A stretch of DNA of 64,000 nucleotides from UBA2387 sp019454665 (GCA_045862995.1 BTVX01000007.1:78280-142279); one strand, 5' to 3'; positions 8,554 to 17,160 are shown, counted from the first letter of the stretch. Translations and numbers: made by a program. Notes: generated from the letters alone by a model not told the origin.

Positions 8554-11397
8554 GTGATCAGGATTCAGACCGTACTGCCCGGGGCCTCTCGACTGACGCC
8601 ATTGGTGCAGGCGTTCGCGACCGGCGGCGGCGGCGTGCTCACCGCGGTCGGGGATGGCAGGTTGCCCTACATCCGCGCGCTGTTCGAAGACGACGAACTG
8701 GACGCGATGTCGCTCGGCATGTTGGTGTCCGATTGTCTTGCTTTGGCCTGCGACCGTCAACCCGCGCAGACGCCGAGGAATCTGCTGCGCGAGTCCGTGG
8801 CCAATGTGGCGCGGTCCCTGAGTTCGCAGAACGTGTTCAAGCCTGTAGCCGAATTCGCGGGCACGCACCGCGTGCTCGCGGACGCGATTGACGAACTTTG
8901 GGCACACGGGTGGCAGCCCGACGAACTGGAGGAAGCCTGTCGCGGGCAGCGTTGGGAGAGCCGGGTGGATTCGGTGGCTGAAGTCATGCGGGCGGTCGAG
9001 GACATCCTGGGTCCGCTGAACCTCGAGTCCAACGGCATTCGCGTGCGTTCGCTCTTGGATGGCGAGACCTCGGCCAACCTGCCCTTCGATCGTGTGTTGG
9101 TGCTCGGCGCCCACGAAGCCGAACCGCACCACGTCGAGTTCTTCCGATGGCTCGATGCCCAAGGGGTCTCTGTGGAGTTGGTCGCAGAGGGCCACCCGAC
9201 GAACGACGCCATGTTCGAAGGGACGCGCCGCCTCGCCCAACGACTTGGCATCGCGGCCGATTCGCCCGAGGGTTCGCCGTTCGCGCGCTCCCTCTTTGGC
9301 GAAGGAACCGGTCCTGACGACCGCGAGGTGGTGCTGGCCACCTGTGCCGACCCGTTGGCCGAGTGCGAATGGGCCCTGAGAGACATCGTTCGGCGCGAGC
9401 GAGAGGGCATCCCACTGAGCAGCCAGGGCATCCTCGCCCGTTCGTTGGAGAGCTACGGACCAATGCTGCGGGTGGCGGCTGCGCGGCTGGGCGTGCCCAT
9501 CCATCTCGCCATGCGCGTCCCTTTGCTGGACAACGCTTTCGCCCGCCTGACCTTGGGATGCCTCCGATTCTGCGTGACGGGCGCGCTTCGGGACATCGAG
9601 CCCCTGATCCAAAGCAGCTACCTCGGCCTCGATCGTAAGAATCGTGCGACGCTGCGAGAAGCGGTTCGACAGCATCAAGGGCGCGACCGTCTGTGGGCCG
9701 AGCTCGAGTCCTTGCCGCAGACGATCCCGGAACTCGCGTGGGTGGGTCGGATGGTCGCGCTCCGGCGGGCGTTCGCCCCGCAATTGCTCGGCTTGGCTGC
9801 CTGGTCTCGTCACTTGACGGATTGGATCGGCGAAATGCCGTGGCACGAGCAGTCGCTGTTCGGATCGGGGCAGACCCAAGAGCGAGACAAGCGGGCCCAG
9901 AACGCCATGCAACGAGCCCTGGCTCAAGCCGCAACGATCCGCGTGGCGACCGACGACGCCCCGATCACGCTCGATGGGTTCGTCGCCTGTTGCGCCCGCG
10001 CGTGGCAAGAAGCCGAAACGACGTTGCCCTCCATGCGCGACGGCGTCTTCGTGGTGTCACGAGAGGCCGATCTGCCAGACGTTGACCACCTGGCGGTGCT
10101 TGGCGTTTTGGAGGGGGAGTTTCCCCGTCGTCGGCAGGAGAGCGCGATCTTCGACGACGAGGTCAGAACCGCGCTGGCGGTCGCACGCCCGGACCGCATT
10201 CCGCTGCCGCTCTCAACGGAGCAGGCGTCGCAGGAGCGGGACGAGTTCTATCGCGTGTGCGTTGCCCCTGGCAAATCGCTGTGGCTCAGCTACCCTCTGA
10301 CCGGCGAAGACCGGGACAACATCGCGGCCTTCTACCTTTCAGAAGTCGAACGGGTCGCACCCGGGGCGATCAAGCGCGACTTTCCGAGAACCGGATTGGT
10401 GCCGCCCTTGGACGAGTGTCGAATCCCCGCCGATGCGGAATTGGCGCGAGCGCTGGCGAAGGAGGGGCACAAGCCCTCCCCTCCTTCCCTGGAGTCCATC
10501 GAGGCGCGTCTCGCCGTTCGCCGCGACCCGGCCAAGGGCGTCTCGCCCGCGGAGCTGGCCGATGCCCGAGCCTGTCCGTTCGTTTGGTTCGCCCGCCACC
10601 GGACCCCGATCCGCCAGCCGGGCATCCGAGAGGGATGGAGGAGGCTGCGGCGCATCCCGGTTCGAGCCCGATTGGCGCTCCAAACCGACGAGCAGGCCGC
10701 GATCAGCTCCATGGAGCAAGCTCTGGCCGAACTGGTCGAGCAAAGCCGTCCCTACCTGGAGCCGTTCGAGGCGCGTATGCTCGAGATCGGAGGCCGCCGA
10801 CTGATCCGGGACTGGACCCTCCGCGAGTTCGCTGCCCGCGCCCTTTGGGGCCGGGACGAGGACGCCGTACGGTCGGAAGCTCCGCTGGGCGAGGAGCCCT
10901 TCAGGGAAACCCTGACCAAAGCCGACTTGGACGTTCGGCTGGTCGGCCATGTGCCCGCGCTCTCGAAAAAGAACGGGCGGTGGTGCGTGCATCTGGTCGA
11001 GAGCAGAAACCTCGGAACGCCTGCAAACCGAAGGGAGCTGGAGCCGGATGCCCTGCTGTTCGTCGGTTTGCTGGCGGTCGCCACCCCAGGCGCACGACAC
11101 ACTCTCGAAATCGAGACGCTGTCGGGGCGTCGCTGGCTGTACGTGATGGGCGAAATGGACTTCCGGGAGGACCCGGAACGCAACCTGTTCGTCGTCCACT
11201 ACCCCGATTACCGCGCCTTCTGCGAAGAGGTCGTCCGCCACTTGTCTCAGGCCGCAGACCGCGTGTCCAACGCCGAGATCGTTCCCACACCGGGGTCGGT
11301 ATGCCGATCGTGCACCTATGGCGAGTGGTGCCGAATGCACCTGGAATACGGTGAAGTCGCTGCCATGGGACCTTCGAGGGAGGACGACGATGGCTGA
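8554..11397 (+). CDS. AddB-like helicase/nuclease subunit, catalytic residues lost
   Basis: A 947-residue protein resembling AddB, the partner of AddA in double-strand-break resection. The C-terminus keeps the AddB iron-sulfur cysteine pattern: Cys674 in ARACPFVWF, then Cys917-x2-Cys920-x5-Cys926. The PD-(D/E)xK nuclease residues are not there: the G-R-I-D position reads GHVP (798-801), and where I-D-Y-K is expected the protein has VHLVES (812-817). The N-terminal ATP loop is also degenerate (VLPGASRLTPL). A UvrD-like strand, LAVLGVLEGEFPRR, is retained. The stop overlaps the addA-like start by 8 bp. Start: GTG with TACACT 8 nt upstream; an ATG at 8536 is the alternative. Confidence 0.8.
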   Translation: MIRIQTVLPGASRLTPLVQAFATGGGGVLTAVGDGRLPYIRALFEDDELDAMSLGMLVSDCLALACDRQPAQTPRNLLRESVANVARSLSSQNVFKPVAEFAGTHRVLADAIDELWAHGWQPDELEEACRGQRWESRVDSVAEVMRAVEDILGPLNLESNGIRVRSLLDGETSANLPFDRVLVLGAHEAEPHHVEFFRWLDAQGVSVELVAEGHPTNDAMFEGTRRLAQRLGIAADSPEGSPFARSLFGEGTGPDDREVVLATCADPLAECEWALRDIVRREREGIPLSSQGILARSLESYGPMLRVAAARLGVPIHLAMRVPLLDNAFARLTLGCLRFCVTGALRDIEPLIQSSYLGLDRKNRATLREAVRQHQGRDRLWAELESLPQTIPELAWVGRMVALRRAFAPQLLGLAAWSRHLTDWIGEMPWHEQSLFGSGQTQERDKRAQNAMQRALAQAATIRVATDDAPITLDGFVACCARAWQEAETTLPSMRDGVFVVSREADLPDVDHLAVLGVLEGEFPRRRQESAIFDDEVRTALAVARPDRIPLPLSTEQASQERDEFYRVCVAPGKSLWLSYPLTGEDRDNIAAFYLSEVERVAPGAIKRDFPRTGLVPPLDECRIPADAELARALAKEGHKPSPPSLESIEARLAVRRDPAKGVSPAELADARACPFVWFARHRTPIRQPGIREGWRRLRRIPVRARLALQTDEQAAISSMEQALAELVEQSRPYLEPFEARMLEIGGRRLIRDWTLREFAARALWGRDEDAVRSEAPLGEEPFRETLTKADLDVRLVGHVPALSKKNGRWCVHLVESRNLGTPANRRELEPDALLFVGLLAVATPGARHTLEIETLSGRRWLYVMGEMDFREDPERNLFVVHYPDYRAFCEEVVRHLSQAADRVSNAEIVPTPGSVCRSCTYGEWCRMHLEYGEVAAMGPSREDDDG

Positions 11398-13687
11398 AGG
11401 AATCGCTCTCGACAAGGATCAGGCGGCGGTCGTGGCGAGCGACTCCCGAGCCATGGTGGTCAGCGCGGCTGCGGGAGCGGGGAAGACGCGGGTCCTCACC
11501 GAGCGTTACCTGTCGCAAGTGCGCAAGGGCGTGCCGCCGGATCGGATCCTCACGATCACGTTCACGCGAAAGGCCGCCGCAGAGATGAAGCAACGGATCG
11601 TCGCGCGGCTGCGCGATGAGGGGCTGATGGCCGAAGCCCAGGTGGCCGAGACCGGCCCGATCCAAACGATCCACTCGTTCTGCGAACGAACCCTCCGCGA
11701 AAACGCCGTCGAAGCGGGTTTGGACCCGGAGTTCGACATCGCGGCCGATGGCGAGGGCGCGCAGTTCGCCCGCGAGGCGGTTCGCAACACCCTGACCTGG
11801 CTCCTCGACGAGTCTCCCGACGCTCATTGGCTGGTGGAGCGCATGGCCGAGGCGCGCGGGAGCGAACGCCTCGAGGTTTACGAAGCGCTGCTCGCGGTGG
11901 TCGCGGGTCTCGTGGAGTCGCTGCGGTCGAAGGGGTTGGATGTGGACGAGGTCGAGCGTGTCCATGCCGATCCCGAGGGCCTGCAAGCGCTTTGGGAGAG
12001 CGTTGCATTGGATTCGCTCCATCCCGCCTGGCGCGAGAGGTTCGACGAGCTCGATCCCACGATGCCCTTTCGACAGCGGGTGCTCGAAGCCGTCAAGCTT
12101 CGGCTCGAGGGAGTTCCCCGAGTCTCCTGGCCTCGAGCCCAGGGAGACGTTGCCCAAGCCGCCCAAGAGTCGTGCGCCCTTGCGAAGCTGGCCGTCGAGG
12201 CCTGGCGGGCCTTGGACGCGCAGATGCAGCGCTCCCAGGAACTCGACTTCGCGGCCCTCGAGCTGCGTGCGATCCGATTGCTGGAAACCTCCCAGGAAGC
12301 GCGTCGAAAGCTGGGCGAACGCTACCGATGCGTCCTGGTGGACGAAGCGCAGGACATGAATCCCCTGCAACACCGGTTGGTCCGCTCCCTCGATCCCGAG
12401 TCGCTCATGCTGGTGGGCGACACACAACAGTCCATTTACGGCTTTCGGTACGCCGAGCCGCAGCTCTTCGAGGCGCTTCAGGACGAGTTGCAGGCACACC
12501 GGCTGGCCACCAACTATCGGTCGCGGGAGGGCATCTTGGCGTTTGTGGACGAGGTGTTCAAGCAGATTCAGCAGCCGGGCTATGTCCCGATGTGGCGCTC
12601 GAACGGGGACCCCCTGGCCCAGCCGCCGCCATACGACGGAGTCGAGTTCTGGCGAACCAAGGCGTTCGATCCGGCCCAAACGGCCAAGTGGGTGGCCGAG
12701 TTGGTCGGCGAAGGTTTGACCCCCGCGGACATCGCCGTTTTGACGCACACCAACCGCGAGTGCGCGGCGATCGAGACGGCGCTCAAAGACATCGCCATGC
12801 CCTGTCAGGTCATCGGCGGTGCCGAGCAGTTCTATGCGCGGCTGGAGGTTCGAGATCTGGCCAACGCGATGCGCATCTTGGCCGACCCATACGACGACTT
12901 CGCCATGGTTGCCGTCCTGCGGGGTCCGGCGGTCGAGCTCTCGATGGACTCGATCGCGCTGCTGGCGATGAAGGGCGAGGTGTTCGAAGCCCTGGAGGAG
13001 TTCGAGCCGCCCGTCCCCGAAGACAACGACCGGATCCGGGAGTTCCTCGGATGGTACGAGCCGCTCCGCTCGCACGCCGACCGTCTGCCGGCTTGGGAGG
13101 CCCTCAGCGAGTTTCTCGCACGGAGCCCCTATCTGGTGCGGCTCGCCAACCGAGCCGGGTGGCGGCAGGCTCTGATGAACACGCGCAAACTGGTGGCCAT
13201 CGCTTCGCGCGAGGCGCACCTTGGTCCATTGGAATTCGCGGAGAGGATTCGCGAGGTGCAGCGTATCTCGCACCGCGAAGGCAACGCGCCGATCTTCGAC
13301 GAGCAGGCTCCCACGATCAAGATCATGACGATCCACAAGGCCAAGGGGCTGGAGTTCAAAGCCGTCGTGCTGCCCACGTTCTACCGCGAGCGGAAACAAC
13401 CCCGTGACCTCGCCTTGCTGGAAGAGACGCGCGGCCTGATCGTCTCGAACCTCGACAGGCGTCCCGCCTACATGGCCGACTTCGTCAAGCAATCGCTCCT
13501 CGATCAGGAGGATGCGGAACGGAGGCGCGTGCTTTACGTGGCGATGACGCGCGCCAAGGAACGGCTTTGCTTCTGTGGCGACAGAGGCGCGAAGACGGGC
13601 ACGTTGGCGCAGAAAGTCGTCTCGGCGATGACACCGCGCTCCAGTCATGGAGCCGAGACGAGTGGATTGCGCTTCCGGGACCCTTGA
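11390..13687 (+). CDS. AddA/UvrD-type superfamily 1 helicase without nuclease domain
   Basis: A 765-residue ATP-dependent helicase. Walker A is SAAAGAGKTRVL with Lys32, motif II is VDEAQD (Asp318-Glu319), motif III is GDTQQSIYGFR, and motif VI is VAMTRAKERL near residue 720. AddA proteins usually continue for another 400 residues into a RecB-type nuclease; this one stops about 40 residues after motif VI. A strong GGGAGG lies 7 nt before the ATG inside the end of the AddB-like gene, and the 8-bp overlap implies coupled synthesis of a two-subunit complex. Rep/UvrD would be the alternative name, but the partner gene points to AddA. Confidence 0.88.
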   Translation: MAEGIALDKDQAAVVASDSRAMVVSAAAGAGKTRVLTERYLSQVRKGVPPDRILTITFTRKAAAEMKQRIVARLRDEGLMAEAQVAETGPIQTIHSFCERTLRENAVEAGLDPEFDIAADGEGAQFAREAVRNTLTWLLDESPDAHWLVERMAEARGSERLEVYEALLAVVAGLVESLRSKGLDVDEVERVHADPEGLQALWESVALDSLHPAWRERFDELDPTMPFRQRVLEAVKLRLEGVPRVSWPRAQGDVAQAAQESCALAKLAVEAWRALDAQMQRSQELDFAALELRAIRLLETSQEARRKLGERYRCVLVDEAQDMNPLQHRLVRSLDPESLMLVGDTQQSIYGFRYAEPQLFEALQDELQAHRLATNYRSREGILAFVDEVFKQIQQPGYVPMWRSNGDPLAQPPPYDGVEFWRTKAFDPAQTAKWVAELVGEGLTPADIAVLTHTNRECAAIETALKDIAMPCQVIGGAEQFYARLEVRDLANAMRILADPYDDFAMVAVLRGPAVELSMDSIALLAMKGEVFEALEEFEPPVPEDNDRIREFLGWYEPLRSHADRLPAWEALSEFLARSPYLVRLANRAGWRQALMNTRKLVAIASREAHLGPLEFAERIREVQRISHREGNAPIFDEQAPTIKIMTIHKAKGLEFKAVVLPTFYRERKQPRDLALLEETRGLIVSNLDRRPAYMADFVKQSLLDQEDAERRRVLYVAMTRAKERLCFCGDRGAKTGTLAQKVVSAMTPRSSHGAETSGLRFRDP

Positions 13688-13733
13688 CTTCGGGTGCAGG
13701 GCGATCGGGGTATCATTGCCTCCGTCCCCAGGT

Positions 13734-13809
13734 GGGGATGTAGCTCAGCTGGGAGAGCGCTTCCATGGCATGGAAGAGGCCACGGGTTCGAATCCCGTCA
13801 TCTCCACCA
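13734..13809 (+). tRNA. tRNA-Ala (GGC anticodon)
   Basis: A 76-nt cloverleaf. The acceptor GGGGATG pairs with CATCTCC (one G-U), the D arm is TAGCTCAGCTGGGAGAGC, the anticodon stem TTCCA/TGGAA encloses GGC, and the T arm has GGTTCGAATCC. The discriminator is A with an encoded CCA at 13807-13809. Confidence 0.97.
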
Positions 13810-13919
13810 AATCTCCCATTTTTCGTCCGCCCGCCGGCCGCTTCGTCCATCACAAGACGAACCTCCTCACCCGAACACAGGCGCTCCATCGTGTCCATCC
13901 ATCTCGCCGGCCGCTCGGA

Positions 13920-13946
13920 ATAGCACTTTCGTCCCTTGAGTGCCAA
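13920..13946 (+). promoter_or_regulatory. CIRCE operator 1 (HrcA binding site)
   Basis: The half-sites ATAGCACTT and GAGTGCCAA are separated by exactly 9 nt, matching the CIRCE consensus TTAGCACTC-N9-GAGTGCTAA with three mismatches. It lies just upstream of the TTGACA box of groESL, so bound HrcA could block polymerase. Confidence 0.85.
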
Positions 13947-13953
13947 TACGTCC

Positions 13954-13983
13954 TTGACACGAGCGTGCCGCGGGACTCAGAAT
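13954..13983 (+). promoter_or_regulatory. Vegetative promoter of groESL
   Basis: TTGACA at 13954-13959 and CAGAAT at 13978-13983, spacer 18 bp. It lies between two CIRCE operators, and the second operator begins on its -10 box. Initiation would give a leader of about 45 nt before groES that contains the second operator. Confidence 0.65.
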
Positions 13984-14008
13984 AGCAGTCACTGCGCGAG
14001 AGTGCCAA
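13982..14008 (+). promoter_or_regulatory. CIRCE operator 2 (HrcA binding site)
   Basis: ATAGCAGTC and GAGTGCCAA, again with a 9-nt spacer; the right half is identical to that of operator 1. It starts 62 bp after operator 1, nearly six helical turns, so two HrcA dimers could bind the same face. It covers the end of the -10 box and the start site. Confidence 0.82.
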
Positions 14009-14038
14009 TCTCGCGATCAGGAGGACAAGCAACCACAG

Positions 14039-14329
14039 ATGCCAGCACTCAAACCGCTCGGAGACAAGGTGGTCGTGAAGGTGATGGAGTCGGAGGCCAA
14101 GACGGCGTCCGGCATCTACCTGCCCGACACGGCCAAGAAGAAGCCCCAGGAGGGCGAGGTCGTCGCAGTCGGCAACGGCCGAATTCTCGACAACGGCGAG
14201 CGCAACGCCCTGACCGTCAAGGTCGGCGACCGCGTTCTGTTCAGCAAGTACGGAGGAAACGAAGTCACCGTTGACGGCCAGGATTTCACGATCTTGGACG
14301 AAGACCAGGTGTACGCGGTGATCGCGTGA
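14039..14329 (+). CDS. groES: Co-chaperonin GroES
   Basis: A 96-residue GroES, the heptameric lid of the GroEL folding chamber. The sequence opens MPALKPLGDKVVVKV and contains the mobile-loop region TASGIYLPDTAKKKPQEGEVVAVG and the roof/body pattern VGDRVLFSKYGGNEV, ending ILDEDQVYAVIA. Length is normal. A GGAGG lies 14 nt before the ATG, slightly far. It is the first gene after the double-CIRCE promoter, so heat-shock control by HrcA is expected. Unusually, groEL does not follow directly: a four-helix-bundle gene lies between. Confidence 0.97.
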   Translation: MPALKPLGDKVVVKVMESEAKTASGIYLPDTAKKKPQEGEVVAVGNGRILDNGERNALTVKVGDRVLFSKYGGNEVTVDGQDFTILDEDQVYAVIA

Positions 14330-14367
14330 GCCAACGGAAAAGGGAAGAAGGAGGAAGGAAAGAGGAA

Positions 14368-14850
14368 GTGACTTACCGTGGCCAGCGTGTGAGATCGGTG
14401 GATGAACTTCGGGTTCATCAGGCTGCCGTCGCTCTGGCCGTGGATGTTTACGGGGTCACCACTTGCTTTCCGCAGGAGGAGCGCTATGGCCTGATCAGTC
14501 AGATGCGGAGGGCAGCCGTTTCGATCGGCAGCAACCTCGCCGAAGGCTGGGGCCGTGGGAGTCGAGCCAATCTTGCGAACTTCACTCGAATCGCGCGGGG
14601 TTCAGCCTATGAGCTACGGACGCTGAGCACCATCGCCTCTCGACTCGGCTACCTAGAGACGCCAGAGGGCCTGACCTTGGACGCGCAGATCGCCGAAGTG
14701 GCGGCCCTGCTGACCGCGTTTCTTGAGTCAGTCGAGGCTTCTGGAGTCCAAGAGACCGTTAGCCGCTACGACGAGAGTTTCGATACACAACTCCATCTTC
14801 CTTCTTCCATCTTCCTCGATCCAAAGTCCACCGCACAAGGAGCAATCTAA
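14368..14850 (+). CDS. Four-helix-bundle protein (23S rRNA IVS-protein family) inside the groE operon
   Basis: A roughly 160-residue member of the four-helix-bundle/IVS-encoded protein family (TIGR02436 type). The family pattern is clear: VDELRVHQAAVALAVDVY, then YGLISQMRRAAVSIGSNLAEGWGRGS and FTRIARGSAYELRTLSTIASRLGY. The biochemical role of the family is unknown. Start is uncertain: GTG 14368 follows a purine tract containing AGGAGG, but a GTG at 14326 overlaps the groES stop. The gene is bracketed by a purine-rich tract (14338-14367) and a pyrimidine-rich tract (14796-14817) that are imperfectly complementary, and ends 3 nt before groEL. It therefore interrupts the groES-groEL pair and is probably co-transcribed with it. 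Confidence 0.8.
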   Translation: MTYRGQRVRSVDELRVHQAAVALAVDVYGVTTCFPQEERYGLISQMRRAAVSIGSNLAEGWGRGSRANLANFTRIARGSAYELRTLSTIASRLGYLETPEGLTLDAQIAEVAALLTAFLESVEASGVQETVSRYDESFDTQLHLPSSIFLDPKSTAQGAI

Positions 14851-14853
14851 ACC

Positions 14854-16485
14854 ATGCCAGCCAAGCAACTACTCTACGATGAAATCGCCCGAAGGGCGCT
14901 CGAACGCGGCGTCAACAAAGTCGCCGACGCCGTCAAAGTCACCCTCGGTCCCAAGGGCCGCAACGTCGTTCTCGACAAGAAGTGGGGAAGCCCCACCATC
15001 ACCAAGGACGGCGTGACGGTCGCCAAGGAGATCGAACTCGAAGACCCCTACGAGAACCTCGGCGCACAGCTGTGCAAAGAGGTCGCCTCCAAGACCAACG
15101 ACGTCGCGGGCGACGGAACTACCACCGCGACCGTCCTCGCTCAGGCCATCGTCAACGAAGGGCTGCGCTACGTCTCCGCCGGGGGCAACCCCATCGCGGT
15201 CAAGCGTGGCATTGACCGAGCCGTGGAAGCCGTGATCGCCGAGATCAAGAAGGTCTCCGAGCCGATCAAGGACAAGGAGCAGGTCGAGTTCGTCGCCACC
15301 ATCGCGGGCAACGACCCCGAGATCGGCAAGCACGTGGCGGAAGCCATGGACAAGGTCGGCAAGGACGGCGTCATCACCGTCGAAGAGTCGAAGGGCCGCG
15401 AGACCGCTCTGGAAGTGGTCGAGGGTATGCAGTTCGACCGGGGCTACATCTCGCCCTACTTCGTCACCGACCCCGAGCGCATGGAGGCCGTCCTTGAGAA
15501 CGCGCTGATCCTCATCCACGAGAAGAAGATCACCAGCGCTCAAGACCTCCTGCCGTTCCTCGAAAAGGCCGCCCAAGCGCGACGGCCCATCGTGATCATC
15601 GCCGAGGACCTGGAAGGCGATGCGCTCGCCACCGTGGTGCTCAACAAGATCCGTGGCGTGCTGCAGATCGTGGCGGTCAAGGCTCCCGGCTTTGGCGACC
15701 GACGCAAGGCCATGCTGGAAGACATCGCGGTGCTGACCAACGGCCAGTTCATCAGCGAAGACCTCGGCACCAAGCTCGAAAACGTGGAGTTGACCATGCT
15801 CGGCACGGCCAAGAAGATCGTGATCACCAAGGAAGACACCACGATCATCGAGGGCGCGGGCTCGAAGGAAGCCGTCATGGGCCGCATCGAGCAGATCAAG
15901 AAGCAGATCGAGAACACCGACAGCAACTACGACCGCGAGAAGCTCCAGGAGCGCCTGGCCAAGCTCAGCGGCGGCGTTGCGGTGATCAAGGTCGGCGCGT
16001 CCACCGAGACCGAGCTCAAGGAGAAGAAGCACCGGTACGAGGACGCCCTTTCGGCCACCCGCGCGGCGGTCGAGGAAGGCATCGTGCCCGGTGGCGGCGT
16101 CACGCTGCTGTCGGCGGCTTCGGTCCTCGCCACGCTGGAAGTGGACGGCGACGAGAAGACGGGCGTGAGCATCGTGCGCCGCGCGCTCGAAGAGCCGCTG
16201 CGCCAGATCGCCGAGAACGCGGGCTTGGAAGGCAGCGTGGTCGTCGAGAAGGTGAAGGGCCTTCCGTTCGGCCAGGGCCTGAACGCTGCGACGGGCGAGT
16301 ACGTCGAGATGACCAAGGCGGGCATCATTGATCCGGCCAAGGTGACTCGCTCGACGATCCAGAACGCGGCCTCCATCGCGGGCCTCGTGCTCACCACGGA
16401 GACGCTGGTGGTCGAGAAGCCCGAGAAGAAGAAGGCTCCCATGCCCGGCGGTCACGGCGGCGGCATGGACGACATGGACTTCTAA
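14854..16485 (+). CDS. groEL: Chaperonin GroEL
   Basis: A 543-residue 60-kDa chaperonin. Hallmarks are TLGPKGRNVVLDKKWGSPTITKDGVTVAKEI, the ATPase loop VAGDGTTTATVLAQAI, and EEGIVPGGGVTLL in the C-terminal equatorial domain. The tail GGHGGGMDDMDF is the usual flexible Gly/Met end. ATG start with AGGAG 12 nt upstream. Third cistron of the CIRCE-controlled operon, followed by a strong hairpin terminator. Confidence 0.98.
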   Translation: MPAKQLLYDEIARRALERGVNKVADAVKVTLGPKGRNVVLDKKWGSPTITKDGVTVAKEIELEDPYENLGAQLCKEVASKTNDVAGDGTTTATVLAQAIVNEGLRYVSAGGNPIAVKRGIDRAVEAVIAEIKKVSEPIKDKEQVEFVATIAGNDPEIGKHVAEAMDKVGKDGVITVEESKGRETALEVVEGMQFDRGYISPYFVTDPERMEAVLENALILIHEKKITSAQDLLPFLEKAAQARRPIVIIAEDLEGDALATVVLNKIRGVLQIVAVKAPGFGDRRKAMLEDIAVLTNGQFISEDLGTKLENVELTMLGTAKKIVITKEDTTIIEGAGSKEAVMGRIEQIKKQIENTDSNYDREKLQERLAKLSGGVAVIKVGASTETELKEKKHRYEDALSATRAAVEEGIVPGGGVTLLSAASVLATLEVDGDEKTGVSIVRRALEEPLRQIAENAGLEGSVVVEKVKGLPFGQGLNAATGEYVEMTKAGIIDPAKVTRSTIQNAASIAGLVLTTETLVVEKPEKKKAPMPGGHGGGMDDMDF

Positions 16486-16509
16486 AGTCTGGTCGGCATT
16501 GACGATAAG

Positions 16510-16543
16510 GTCCCGTGGGTCGTTCTCGGCCCGCGGGACTTTT
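16510..16543 (+). terminator. Terminator after groEL
   Basis: GTCCCGTGGG (16510-16519) pairs with CCCGCGGGAC (16530-16539), one G-T, followed by TTTT. It sits between groEL and a convergent four-helix-bundle gene; the other strand lacks a comparable T run. Confidence 0.75.
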
Positions 16544-16548
16544 CGTTC

Positions 16549-17118
16549 TTAGGTTTCGGGAGATTTGAGCTCGTCGTTGCGTGCCTTCAACCTGGCGCGG
16601 GTCATCCGCTCGCGCAGGCCGCCCTCTTTGAGGAACGCCTTCTCCAGCGCGCGGATCTGCTGGTCGAGCAGGTAGTTGGCTTGATGGATGAGGCAGATCG
16701 CGATGTTCGCGACCACCTCGGCTGGGCGTGTTTCAATATATGTCCTATAGGTCTCATACGACTCATCCGCCGAGCGGCCGAGCCCCCGAACGAACAGAGC
16801 TTTCCGGTCGTTCTTGTCCCACAGGGGCAGGTCGCGAACGAGCAGGAAGTCGCGGTAGTCCTCAAGCAACTCCTCCAGGCTGGCCCGCGCGACGTTCGTG
16901 AGCTTGATTTCGGTCTCCTTGGAGGTGCCCGATGCCATGCTGGCCTCGATGATGTTCTGCTTGCCCGACCTGGCAGCTTGGATCATCTGGTCCACGGTAC
17001 GATCCCGCTGGTCCAAAAACCTCTCGCAGAACAGGTGCGTCACCTGAAAGACGATGAGCGCCTTGCGATAGGAAAGTAGGTCGCGATAGCCGCCGTGCGA
17101 AGGAATGAACCCGTCCAT
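16549..17118 (-). CDS. Four-helix-bundle protein (suffix-domain type)
   Basis: A 189-residue second member of the four-helix-bundle group, convergent with groEL. It has YRDLLSYRKALIVFQVTHLFCERF, then DQMIQAARSGKQNIIEASMASGTSKE and LTNVARASLEELLEDYRDFL, followed by a C-terminal helical extension rich in Arg/Lys. This longer form differs clearly from the shorter protein inside the groE operon, so it is not a simple duplicate. An AAGGTG lies 4 nt before the ATG. Function unknown. Confidence 0.8.
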   Translation of the reverse strand: MDGFIPSHGGYRDLLSYRKALIVFQVTHLFCERFLDQRDRTVDQMIQAARSGKQNIIEASMASGTSKETEIKLTNVARASLEELLEDYRDFLLVRDLPLWDKNDRKALFVRGLGRSADESYETYRTYIETRPAEVVANIAICLIHQANYLLDQQIRALEKAFLKEGGLRERMTRARLKARNDELKSPET

Positions 17119-17160
17119 GACACCTTGGGTTGCGGCAGATTACCAGGTAACTTCGGACGC

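Noticed and set aside
10901..13648. Minus-strand open frame of 915 codons opposite the AddA-like helicase
   Set aside because: Low-complexity shadow; the plus strand has complete helicase motifs.
13684..13716. Promoter TTGACT / TATCAT upstream of tRNA-Ala
   Set aside because: The spacer is 21 bp, too long for a normal sigma-70 promoter.
14326..14367. GTG at 14326 as the start of the four-helix-bundle gene
   Set aside because: It would add a Lys/Arg/Glu/Gly-rich stretch encoded by the purine tract, unlike the family; GTG 14368 is closer to the conserved start, though still uncertain.
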